Shown piece after piece: positions 7,945-14,650 of a DNA stretch of 22,301 nt. This stretch comes from JBCCFW01 sp039029535 (GTDB lineage: Bacteria; Acidobacteriota; JBCCFW01): positions 1 through 22,301 of the forward strand of contig JBCCFW010000126.1 of assembly GCA_039029535.1 (NCBI GenBank), given 5' to 3'. The notes under the pieces are model-generated. The model had not been told where the DNA came from and did no database searches. It saw only the letters and a list, made by a program, of their open reading frames with translations. Within the stretch, counting starts at the first letter, position 1, and the number at the start of each line of letters is the position of its first letter. The position numbers and the translations under genes were made by a program.

Positions 7945-8018
7945 AGCCGACTGACGGGCGGAACGTGGTGGACTCAGCGATGAGCCCAACCCCGCCCCGC
8001 CCGTGAGCTCCAGCGGCT
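7945..8018. terminator. Convergent intergenic hairpin
   Basis: ACGGGCGG (7954-7961) can pair with CCGCCCGT (7997-8004) over a 35-base loop. Flanking AGCCG (7945-7949) and CGGCT (8014-8018) can extend the structure with bulges. It fills the 72-base gap between two convergent genes and is a plausible terminator for both. Confidence 0.45.
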
Positions 8019-10185
8019 ACCTCCGAGCGCCGCGCACTCGGTCCCGCCGACTCACCGAGTTGCGAGCCTCAGCGGGCCGCCTCGAGCGAGGCCGGCCGTC
8101 GAAGCAAGCGATGTCGGTGAGGGCGCCGCTGCCGGTGAGCTCGATCTCGAGGACGCTGACGTCGCAGCGAGCGATGTCGATGCGCTGCCAGCCGTTGTCT
8201 GCCTGGGCCACCAGTGTCTTCTCGAAGAGGAGGTCACCACCGGCGTCGAGCGCTCGCACGACGTTGCCTTCCTCGTCGGCGTCGAGGAGACCGATCCAGT
8301 GGACCTCGCTCGGCTCGTCGAAGCTCACCGTGAGGAGACCGCCGTCGCGGGCGTCGTCGGGCTGACAGGCGGAGTCCTCGGCGAGGATCAACACGTCGCC
8401 TCGCGCCGTGTCGTTGCCTGGACCGAGCCCCGGCGTCGCGAGGTCGTCGTCACCGCAGGTCGGTGCCTCCGTGTCGAAGGACACCACCGGTTCGCTGCCG
8501 CTCACCGTGATCCCTGCGAACTGCGTCGTCACGATCTCGCCCGGCTCGAGACCGTCGAAGTCGTGGCTCAGGCAGGGCTGACCACAAGGAGCAGCGCAGG
8601 GGTGCGTGCTCGGCAGCAGCGGACTGCCGGTGACGACCTCCACCGTCTCCACGACGAGCGGACAGCACGGCGCAGGGGCGACGGGAAGACCGACGCCCTC
8701 ACAGTCGTCACCCATGGGGGCGGGGACGGCATCGGGAAGGGCGGCCTCGAGGAGAGGGCGCAGCTCACAGGCATCGCAGAGCGAGGGGGCCAGGCAGTCG
8801 GGGAGACCGTCGCCGTCGTCATCGCGGTCGGAGACACCACAGCCACAGGTGCCAGGAGCGATCTTCTCGGCATCGCCGGGACAGAGGTCGTCGCAGTCGA
8901 GCACGGTGTCACCGTCCGAGTCGACGTCGGCCGCGCCGCAGCCGCAGGCACCGGCAACGATCTTGGTCGCATCGGAGGGACAGGCATCGAAGCAGTCCGG
9001 AGTGCCGTCGCCATCGCCGTCGTCGTCGTCGAGGCCACATCCGCAGGGACCGGCTTCGGTCTTCTCGGGATCGTCGGGGCAGCAGTCCGCGCAGTCAGGG
9101 GTGCCATCGCCGTCGTCGTCGGCGCCGTCGGGATCGCTCGGGCAGGGATCGCAGGCGCAGCCGAGACCGTCGTCGTCCACGTCGCACTGCTCCCGGATGC
9201 CCTCGCCTGGGTCGTCGGTGTCGCCGTCGCCGTTGCAGTCGGTGGCGAGCTCGTGTGCCGGGTTGAAGCTGCTGGGGCAGTTGTCGCAGGCATCGCCGAC
9301 GCCGTCGAGGTCGGCGTCGAGCTGGGCCGGATTGAGGACGGTCGGGCAGTTGTCCTCGAGATCGGGCAGGCCGTCGTCGTCGCCGTCACCGGGAACGATG
9401 ACGACCGAGACGCCGGAGGGCTCGCAGCAGGCGGGGGTCAGGCGGATCTCCGAGCCGATGTCGAGCTCGAGGTCGTCGTCGAAGGCGGGGGTCGCCCCGT
9501 TACTGAGGTACCAGTTCGTGACCACCTCGAACTCCAACGACTCGACGATGACCGTCCAGCACTCGCCGTCAGCGATGCCGGAGACTGCGACGCCGTCGCT
9601 GTTGTTGCCGTAGAGGAAGTCGCCTTCGAAGGCACCGGAGCCAGCAGGGACCTCCGCGATCTCGCCCGGGTCGTCGGCCCGAGAGATGAACGGAGCGGTG
9701 GAGCTGTCGACGATGCGGAATCGGATGGACGCTGATTCGTCGAGGCCGCCGCCGTTGTCCTCACCGAAGATCGTCCCGAACGTGACGGCGCCGGTGGTCG
9801 TCCTCCGGTGGATCCAGGTGTTGCCGTGGAAGCGGTCCAGGTTCACGCCGGTCGGATGGCCCGACGAGTTGAAGTAGTTGTAGTGAGCCGGACCCGTCTG
9901 GGGCGTCTCGATGAAGCGGACTTGGCCCAGCAGGACGCCGTCGGCGGGGACGGTGCTGTCCCAGGCATCCAGCAGGCCATCCTCGCAGTACTCGTCGCAG
10001 CGGCTGTACGGATCGAAGGGATCGCTCCCGCAGTCGATCTCCTCGAGGTCGGGCACGAGGTCGCCGTCACTGTCGCCATCGCCGGCCCGGGCGACGTCGG
10101 AGGACCAGGACGACATGAGAGCGAGCAGCCCGAGCCAGGCAGCGGCCATCGTCGGACGTGAGCGGTGGGTATCTGGTGCGGACAT
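8017..10185 (-). CDS. Secreted Cys-rich TSP3 / CGCG-repeat protein
   Basis: This is a predicted exported protein of about 722 residues. A signal peptide (about 1-34) is followed by an Asp-rich calcium-loop-like start (GDGDSDGDLVPDLEE). Next comes an N-terminal beta domain of about 200 residues (strands such as LLGQVRFIETP and WIHRRTTTGAVTFG), then a long TSP3-like zone starting near DNCPTVLNPAQ. That zone includes three exact 33-residue units of the form CPxDxxKxxxGxCGCGxxDxDxDGD. The C-terminal region (about 540-690) reads as a secreted beta domain (HDFDGLEPGEIVTTQFAGI ... FDTEAPTCGDDDL ... LTGSGALTDIACF), a pattern seen in many bacterial surface proteins. It ends in an Arg-rich tail of about 25 residues. 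AGGAGG lies just upstream of the ATG at 10185. The repeats suggest calcium-stabilised stalks; the ligand is unknown. Confidence 0.87.
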   Translation of the reverse strand: MSAPDTHRSRPTMAAAWLGLLALMSSWSSDVARAGDGDSDGDLVPDLEEIDCGSDPFDPYSRCDEYCEDGLLDAWDSTVPADGVLLGQVRFIETPQTGPAHYNYFNSSGHPTGVNLDRFHGNTWIHRRTTTGAVTFGTIFGEDNGGGLDESASIRFRIVDSSTAPFISRADDPGEIAEVPAGSGAFEGDFLYGNNSDGVAVSGIADGECWTVIVESLEFEVVTNWYLSNGATPAFDDDLELDIGSEIRLTPACCEPSGVSVVIVPGDGDDDGLPDLEDNCPTVLNPAQLDADLDGVGDACDNCPSSFNPAHELATDCNGDGDTDDPGEGIREQCDVDDDGLGCACDPCPSDPDGADDDGDGTPDCADCCPDDPEKTEAGPCGCGLDDDDGDGDGTPDCFDACPSDATKIVAGACGCGAADVDSDGDTVLDCDDLCPGDAEKIAPGTCGCGVSDRDDDGDGLPDCLAPSLCDACELRPLLEAALPDAVPAPMGDDCEGVGLPVAPAPCCPLVVETVEVVTGSPLLPSTHPCAAPCGQPCLSHDFDGLEPGEIVTTQFAGITVSGSEPVVSFDTEAPTCGDDDLATPGLGPGNDTARGDVLILAEDSACQPDDARDGGLLTVSFDEPSEVHWIGLLDADEEGNVVRALDAGGDLLFEKTLVAQADNGWQRIDIARCDVSVLEIELTGSGALTDIACFDGRPRSRRPAEARNSVSRRDRVRGARR
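8804..9100 (-). repeat. Three 99-bp units encoding Cys-Gly-Cys-Gly repeats
   Basis: The codons for CGCG lie at 9034-9045, 8935-8946 and 8836-8847, exactly 99 bases (33 residues) apart. Each unit has an Asp-rich loop (DxDxDGD), a CxxxCP pair and Lys before the PGxCGCG turn. The outer limits given are approximate. Confidence 0.85.
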
Positions 10186-10420
10186 GCGTCCTCCTCATTC
10201 GTCGCAGGCCGTGGTTCATCCGGCGGCCCAGGGACGCCCTCGGGCGTCACGACAGCAAGGTAGGGACGGCGTGTCGGCGCACGGGTGACACGCGATGACA
10301 GCGGTGGCGCGCCGACGGTCAGGGTGAACGCGCCATGGGGGCGGAAGCACTCGGGGCGGGGCGGCGGAAGGACCGTTCCTGCCCCGAGACTTGGAGGACT
10401 CTTCCGGCTCGTCGGGCCAG
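10186..10420 (-). promoter_or_regulatory. Leader/intergenic region with competing hairpins
   Basis: This 235-base gap lies between the end of the decarboxylase-like gene and the start of the TSP3 gene, both on the minus strand. CTCGGGGC (10350-10357) with GCCCCGAG (10381-10388) is a likely terminator stem for the upstream gene. Closer to the TSP3 start, GTCGGCGC (10273-10280) can pair with GCGCCGAC (10309-10316), while the overlapping CGTGTC (10270-10275) can pair with GACACG (10287-10292). The last two structures cannot form together. No coding sequence is seen here. Confidence 0.45.
10350..10388 (-). terminator. Probable terminator of the PSD-like gene
   Basis: An 8-bp GC-rich perfect stem (10350-10357 with 10381-10388) and a 23-base loop lie 33 bases beyond the stop codon of the minus-strand decarboxylase-like gene. 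No clear T-run follows. Confidence 0.45.
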
Positions 10421-11890
10421 CTAGCGCTTCCGACCCGTGGTCGGGAACCTCATCCCGCGGGCGTCGACGGGGCGCTCCCTGCCCTTGAACGTCGGCCAGG
10501 CGATGACGCTGCCCATGGGCGTGGGGTCAGGGTCGTCGCGATGGCGCTCGGCGTGACGGGCCCAGTCGACGAGCTTGACCGCGTCCTTCTGGAAGATCAT
10601 CGCGTGGGTCGAGCCACCGAACTCGAAGTGGCCGATCTCGGCGTCGCGCACGATGCCGACGGGGCTCTGACCCTCACCGACCAGGTACTGCGGCTCGATC
10701 ACGCAGGTCGAGACCTCCACCATGCCGATGCAGATGAGCGCCACGTAGCCACAGTACGGATGCTTGAACACGAAGATGGCGCGGGCCGCGACGTGGCCGA
10801 GGTAGGGCTGGGACTCGGTGCCTTCCCAGGTGCCCTTGCCCTCGCCCTGCCCGGGACGCTGCGCGAAGTAGGTGCCCGGCTGGAGCCAGGAGCGCACGAC
10901 CGTGCCGTCGAGCGGGGACCGCCAGCGGTGGTAGTGCGTGGCGGAGAGGAAGCCCTGGTAGAGCTGACCGCCCTCGAAGAGCTTGGCCCACTGCTCCTGG
11001 CCACCGAAGAGGTCGAGAAGGGAGTAGTTGACGTCCTTGATCCAGAACTCGGTCTCGAGCGCGACGTCGTCCACGTACTGCCAGGGCGTGGTCTCGCAGC
11101 CGATGTTGACCTCGTAGCGGCCGTTGCCCTTGAAGGGACGGGCGCCCGGGACGAACTGCCGGATGAAGAACGAGTTCCAGGAGTCGTAGCCGTAGCCCTG
11201 CTTCTCGGGGTCATGGACCATCTGGTCCCACACGCCGGCCTTCTTGGCCGCGGTCGAGATCCAGGAGCCGGGCTTCTCCGGGTCGTAGATGTCGAGCTTG
11301 TCCAGGGACTGCGGGCTCTTGAGGAAGGCATTCCAAGCGTCGAGGACCTTCTTGAACTGCTCGTTGAAAGTCGTGTCATGGAAGAGGGCCAAGCCGGCTT
11401 CGGTCGCCATCGAGACCGCGAGCAGGCCGTTCATCGGCGTCCCGACCATGGCGGTCGTGTTGAAGGCAGGGGAGGTCGTGATGATCTCGTTGAGGATCTC
11501 GAAGAGGCTGTCGTAACCGTCGATCCAGAGCGCGTCGCCGTCCCCGGCGATCTCCTTCTTGGCCTTGGCGTCGAGCGTGCTCACGAAGGCGTTGGCCTGC
11601 TCGATCATCGAGCTCACCCACATCCGGTAGACCGAGTGCGAGGTCACCCAGGCCTTGAACGTGGCCATCTCGGCGGTCATCGGCGTGAGGGTGCCCTTCC
11701 GCTTCTTCTCCGCGATGGCTTGGCGAAGGGGCGTGAGGTACTTGGCGGTGGCCCAGACCCGGTTGGGGACCCAGAAGCCCATCTGGACCGGGCCAGCCGA
11801 GTCGAGCGAGAGCAGGTTCGTGCCGGGAGCCGCCTTGGTGGACCGCTTGCGGCTGGCGGCCGGGCGATCGGCCGTGCGCTTCTTGGGCAT
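10421..11890 (-). CDS. Phosphatidylserine decarboxylase-like enzyme with PSDC domain (PsiD-like)
   Basis: This is a predicted pyruvoyl-type decarboxylase of about 489 residues. Residues about 60-215 match the N-terminal PSDC domain: RMWVSSMIEQANAF, a YDSLFEILNEIITTSPAFN stretch, VGTPMNGLLAVSMATEAG, then VLDAWNAFLKSPQS. Residues about 250-470 are the decarboxylase domain: SWNSFFIRQFVPGARPF, then THYHRWRSPLDG with the usual catalytic His (H321), and FGGST with Ser427 as the expected self-cleavage point that becomes the pyruvoyl group. The PSDC arrangement is typical of fungal L-tryptophan decarboxylase PsiD and relatives, not of the membrane lipid enzyme. No signal peptide or membrane anchor is visible, and the N-terminus is Lys/Arg-rich. 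An aromatic amino acid substrate is therefore more likely than phosphatidylserine, but this is inference. The ATG at 11890 has only a weak, distant AAAGG. Confidence 0.9.
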   Translation of the reverse strand: MPKKRTADRPAASRKRSTKAAPGTNLLSLDSAGPVQMGFWVPNRVWATAKYLTPLRQAIAEKKRKGTLTPMTAEMATFKAWVTSHSVYRMWVSSMIEQANAFVSTLDAKAKKEIAGDGDALWIDGYDSLFEILNEIITTSPAFNTTAMVGTPMNGLLAVSMATEAGLALFHDTTFNEQFKKVLDAWNAFLKSPQSLDKLDIYDPEKPGSWISTAAKKAGVWDQMVHDPEKQGYGYDSWNSFFIRQFVPGARPFKGNGRYEVNIGCETTPWQYVDDVALETEFWIKDVNYSLLDLFGGQEQWAKLFEGGQLYQGFLSATHYHRWRSPLDGTVVRSWLQPGTYFAQRPGQGEGKGTWEGTESQPYLGHVAARAIFVFKHPYCGYVALICIGMVEVSTCVIEPQYLVGEGQSPVGIVRDAEIGHFEFGGSTHAMIFQKDAVKLVDWARHAERHRDDPDPTPMGSVIAWPTFKGRERPVDARGMRFPTTGRKR

Positions 11891-12147
11891 GGCTGAGATG
11901 CCTTTCGACGAAGTCGTGGTGAGCAGGCTGATTTCACGCGAGTCGGAACGAGCTCGACCCTATCAGCGTGCTTTAGTGACGAGCAAGAGCCGGTCTGAGT
12001 GAAAACGAAATCCGAACGAAGCGGTTCCGTCTCGCTCGAGACGTCGTCGCAGCGAGCTCGTGGTCGACTCTCGAACGAGCCCGTCGCCGCGCATCAGGCA
12101 GCCGATGAACGTGCTTCGGAGTCTCTTCGTCGTGACGACCGTGTCGG
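11891..12147 (-). promoter_or_regulatory. Intergenic region upstream of the PSD-like gene
   Basis: This stretch has 257 bases with no supportable gene. It separates the royal-jelly-family gene (ends 12148) from the decarboxylase-like gene (starts 11890), both on the minus strand. It should carry the decarboxylase promoter unless both genes share one transcript. It is locally less GC-rich around 11960-12020. No clear promoter or terminator was identified by eye. Confidence 0.4.
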
Positions 12148-13293
12148 TCAGCGGCTCGGTGTCGGCGGTCGCAGCTTCACGACGTGGAAGGGTCGCGTCG
12201 TCTCGTCCACGCCCTCGTTCAGCGCGGGGTGGGCGTGCAGGTGATTCTGGGTGACGTGCAGCGTTCCGTCCGGGCCCAGCGCGAAGCCGTCGGGCCAGGA
12301 GAGCAGCCGACGCTCCTGGACGAGGATCTCGTAACGACCTGGCGTCGTGACGCCGACCGCCGAGGACTGGATGTCGGTGATGAAGACACGACCGTGAGCG
12401 TCCACGGCGATCCCGTCGCAAGGCGGCTTCGGGCCGTAGGTCTCGATCGCGGCCTCGAGCTCGTCCCGCGTGCGGGAGCTCTCGGCGAGCTCGGCGGCCG
12501 GGATGCGATGGACGCGGTCGCCGTTGATCGTCGCGAAGTAGACCCACTCGAAGCTCGGATCGATGGCGATGGGATTGATGCCGAGACGCCACGGGTGGGA
12601 CCGCCCTTGCTCGGTCACCGTGCCGACCACTGAGCCGTCGATGATGACCTCGCTCTCCGAGGGCATGAGCGGCGCCGAGCGTTCCAGCACGCGTCGTCCT
12701 TCGCCAGTGTTCAGGTCGAGGATCACGATGGCCGGCTGCGCGGGCGCTCCCGGTGCCGGGAAGGTCATGTCGGCGATGTAGACCTTGCGGCGCTTCTCAT
12801 CCAGGGCGAAGTCCTGGAGGAACGAGATCGGACGCGTGACCTCCGGCGGGATGGGCAAGCGGGCATGAAGTCGGTCGCCGACGGTGTCCCAGCCGACGAG
12901 CTGTGGCGGTGCATCGTCGCTCCCCATGTCGAGGATCCAGACCACGCCGCGCGTGTCGGCGGCGATGCCGATGGTGGAGCTCAGGCCAACATCGCCGGTC
13001 GCTGGACCGTCGGCCCAGTCGAGATTCGGAAACGGCCGCTTGGTGCCGTCGGGCAAGAGCTCGGCCGCTCGCCAGGTCGGGGAGTCCAGCGGGTGGTTGG
13101 TGATGATCACGCGACCCTGGGGCGTGACGGCCACGTTCCCCGGACGCGTGTCGGAGATGGCGGCGAGCACTTCGAGGGTGGGAAGACCGACCGCCTCATC
13201 CAGGTGACCGGTTCGGGTCCGGAGCGAGCACGAGCCGAGGACGAGAAGTGAGAGAGCGAGCACGAGCACGAGAGCAGTCGTGAGCTGACGCAT
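12148..13293 (-). CDS. Major royal jelly/Yellow family lipoprotein (dopachrome-tautomerase-related)
   Basis: This is a predicted lipoprotein of about 381 residues with a six-bladed propeller of the major royal jelly/Yellow family, often annotated as L-dopachrome-tautomerase-related. The signal peptide ends LVLGSC with Cys22 as the lipidated residue. Family landmarks follow in order: GNVAVTPQGRVIITNH, GIAADTRGVVWILDMG, FALDEKRRKVYIADM, an IVILDLNTGEGRRVLE strand, INPIAIDPSFEWVYFATING, a CDGIAVDAHGRVFITD strand and WPDGFALGPDGTLHVTQN. The ATG at 13293 gives the correct lipoprotein start. A TTG at 13323 overlaps the stop of the upstream monooxygenase gene (TTGA) and would add 10 residues; coupling is possible. 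It is co-oriented with the monooxygenase gene and divergent from lysR. The ligand or substrate is unknown, and true tautomerase activity is unproven for bacterial members. Confidence 0.88.
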   Translation of the reverse strand: MRQLTTALVLVLALSLLVLGSCSLRTRTGHLDEAVGLPTLEVLAAISDTRPGNVAVTPQGRVIITNHPLDSPTWRAAELLPDGTKRPFPNLDWADGPATGDVGLSSTIGIAADTRGVVWILDMGSDDAPPQLVGWDTVGDRLHARLPIPPEVTRPISFLQDFALDEKRRKVYIADMTFPAPGAPAQPAIVILDLNTGEGRRVLERSAPLMPSESEVIIDGSVVGTVTEQGRSHPWRLGINPIAIDPSFEWVYFATINGDRVHRIPAAELAESSRTRDELEAAIETYGPKPPCDGIAVDAHGRVFITDIQSSAVGVTTPGRYEILVQERRLLSWPDGFALGPDGTLHVTQNHLHAHPALNEGVDETTRPFHVVKLRPPTPSR

Positions 13294-13319
13294 GGGTCGA
13301 GTTCTCCGATGGCGAGCGG

Positions 13320-13610
13320 TCAATCGAGAAGGGTCATCTCGTGCAGGGTGAACTTCGCCACGGCGCCCTCGGTCGCTCGTTGATACGCGACGAGATGCGG
13401 GGACTTCATGTGGGCCTGCCAGAGCTCGCGTGAGGTCCAGTTCTCGTAGAACAGGAAGTGAGCCGGGTCTTCGTCATCCCGGTGCAGGTCGTACTGAAGA
13501 CAGCCCTCCTCGCCGCGCGTGGGGAGCACGAGCTTCCGGAGCTCGGCCTCCACGAGCGCAACCTGGTCGGGCTGGGCGTGGACGTGGGCGACGATGGTGA
13601 GCTGGCTCAT
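13320..13610 (-). CDS. Antibiotic biosynthesis monooxygenase (ABM) domain protein, putative quinol monooxygenase
   Basis: This is a small protein of 96 residues covering a single dimeric alpha-beta-barrel ABM domain, the usual length for YgiN-like quinol monooxygenases. Characteristic segments are LTIVAHVHAQPDQVALVEAE at the start, EEGCLQYDLHRDDEDPAHFL in the middle and ENWTSRELWQAHMKSPHL, followed by a short final strand. Members act without cofactor on quinol or polyketide-like aromatic substrates. GGAG stands six bases before the ATG at 13610. Its stop nearly abuts the downstream royal-jelly-family gene, so the two are probably one operon. LysR is encoded divergently 110 bases away and is the natural candidate regulator (inference). 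Confidence 0.9.
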   Translation of the reverse strand: MSQLTIVAHVHAQPDQVALVEAELRKLVLPTRGEEGCLQYDLHRDDEDPAHFLFYENWTSRELWQAHMKSPHLVAYQRATEGAVAKFTLHEMTLLD

Positions 13611-13720
13611 GCGTGACTCCAGGACGAGTGGACCGGATGAGGTCGTGGGACAGTGTCCTTCGTCCGGATTTCGTGGAGAATGGTCTTTCCCTCGAATTGA
13701 CTTTCCGGAATTGGCGAACG
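13611..13720. promoter_or_regulatory. Divergent promoter/operator region between ABM gene and lysR
   Basis: This 110-base region has the layout of a classic LysR-controlled divergent promoter. It is locally lower in GC. Near the lysR start there is an imperfect tandem repeat: CTTTCC-CTC-GAATTG (13685-13699) followed by CTTTCC-G-GAATTG (13701-13713, sharing one G), including the palindrome TTCCGGAA (13703-13710). This is a reasonable candidate for regulator binding; promoter elements were not certain by eye. Confidence 0.5.
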
Positions 13721-14650
13721 ATGAACCTCGATCACCTCCGGCTCTTCCTGGACATCGTCGAGAAGGGCAGCCTGTCGGCCGCGGGGAGGGCTCGCGGCCT
13801 CTCTCCGACGACGGTGTCCGAGCGTCTGGCCGCTCTCGAGACGCACTACGGCGTGACGCTGCTCACCCGGACGACCCGCTCGATCCGGCCGACGGATGAG
13901 GGGCGCACCCTGCTCGACGGGGCGCGCGGGGTCCTGGCCGAGGCCGACGATCTCGACCAGCGCATTCGCCGTGGAGCCCGCACGCTCTCGGGCCGAATCC
14001 GTCTCAGCGCTCCGTTCGACCTCGGCCGCACGACCATCGCGCCCGTCGTCGACGCCTTCCTCGCCGAGCATCCGGCGATCTCCATCGAGCTCGTGCTCTC
14101 CGACGGTCGCGTGCACCTGGTCGACGAGGGAGTGGACCTCGCCGTGCGCTTCGGTTCGCTGGCCGACAGCAGCCTGCGCGTGCGCAGTCTCGGCGAGCAT
14201 CACCGGCTCCCTTGCGCTGCACCGAGCTACCTGGCGCGGCGAGGCACTCCCGCGACACCGTCGGAGCTTCGTGACCACGACTGTCTCGTCATGCGGTTCG
14301 GGCAGCAACTCGACGACACCTGGAGCTTCCGCGTCGACGGCAAGGACGAGGTCGTTACCGTGAGGGGAAGCCGGCTGGCCAATGATGGAGGGCTGGTCCG
14401 GGCCTGGTGCCTGGACGGTCACGGCATCGCCTTGAAGTCAGAGCTCGACGTCGGAGCCGACCTGGCCTCCGGGGCGCTCGTCAGCCTCCTGTCCGACTAC
14501 TTGCCGCCACCAACGCCCATTCAGCTCGTCTTTCCGCCGGGATCGGCTCGGCCGCGGCGCGTGCGTGCTCTCGCCGACGAGTTGGCCGAGGCCTTCTTGG
14601 CGTCTCCGCCTGACGCGATGGTGAGAGGGAGTCGGAGCACCCGTGCCTGA
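13721..14650 (+). CDS. LysR-family transcriptional regulator
   Basis: This is a transcription factor of about 309 residues, the normal length for the family. The N-terminal winged helix-turn-helix is clear: LDHLRLFLDIVEKGSLSAAG, then the recognition-helix segment LSPTTVSERLAALE (26-39) and the TTRSIRPTDEG wing. Residues about 90-300 form the periplasmic-binding-like effector domain (GRIRLSAPFDLG, a DEGVDLAVRFGSL strand, PATPSELRDHDCLV, GIALKSELDV). It resembles the subgroup commonly encoded next to oxidoreductase or monooxygenase genes. The ATG at 13721 was chosen because it starts the helix-turn-helix exactly; an upstream start at 13613 adds 36 unrelated residues and would leave no promoter space. 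The stop codon lies inside the next gene (8-base overlap), so regulator and kinase are probably co-transcribed. Confidence 0.93.
   Translation: MNLDHLRLFLDIVEKGSLSAAGRARGLSPTTVSERLAALETHYGVTLLTRTTRSIRPTDEGRTLLDGARGVLAEADDLDQRIRRGARTLSGRIRLSAPFDLGRTTIAPVVDAFLAEHPAISIELVLSDGRVHLVDEGVDLAVRFGSLADSSLRVRSLGEHHRLPCAAPSYLARRGTPATPSELRDHDCLVMRFGQQLDDTWSFRVDGKDEVVTVRGSRLANDGGLVRAWCLDGHGIALKSELDVGADLASGALVSLLSDYLPPPTPIQLVFPPGSARPRRVRALADELAEAFLASPPDAMVRGSRSTRA

Noticed and set aside
8299..9735. Long plus-strand open frame opposite the second TSP3 gene
   Set aside because: Low-complexity Val/Ala/Gly translation is an antisense shadow of GAC-rich repeats; the minus strand has the signal peptide, ribosome binding site and domains.
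10421..11890. Simple annotation as the membrane lipid enzyme phosphatidylserine decarboxylase
   Set aside because: The N-terminal PSDC domain, lack of a membrane anchor and length of 489 residues point to the PsiD-like branch rather than housekeeping Psd.
10391..11896. Plus-strand open frame opposite the decarboxylase-like gene
   Set aside because: No family features; the minus strand carries complete PSDC and decarboxylase motifs.
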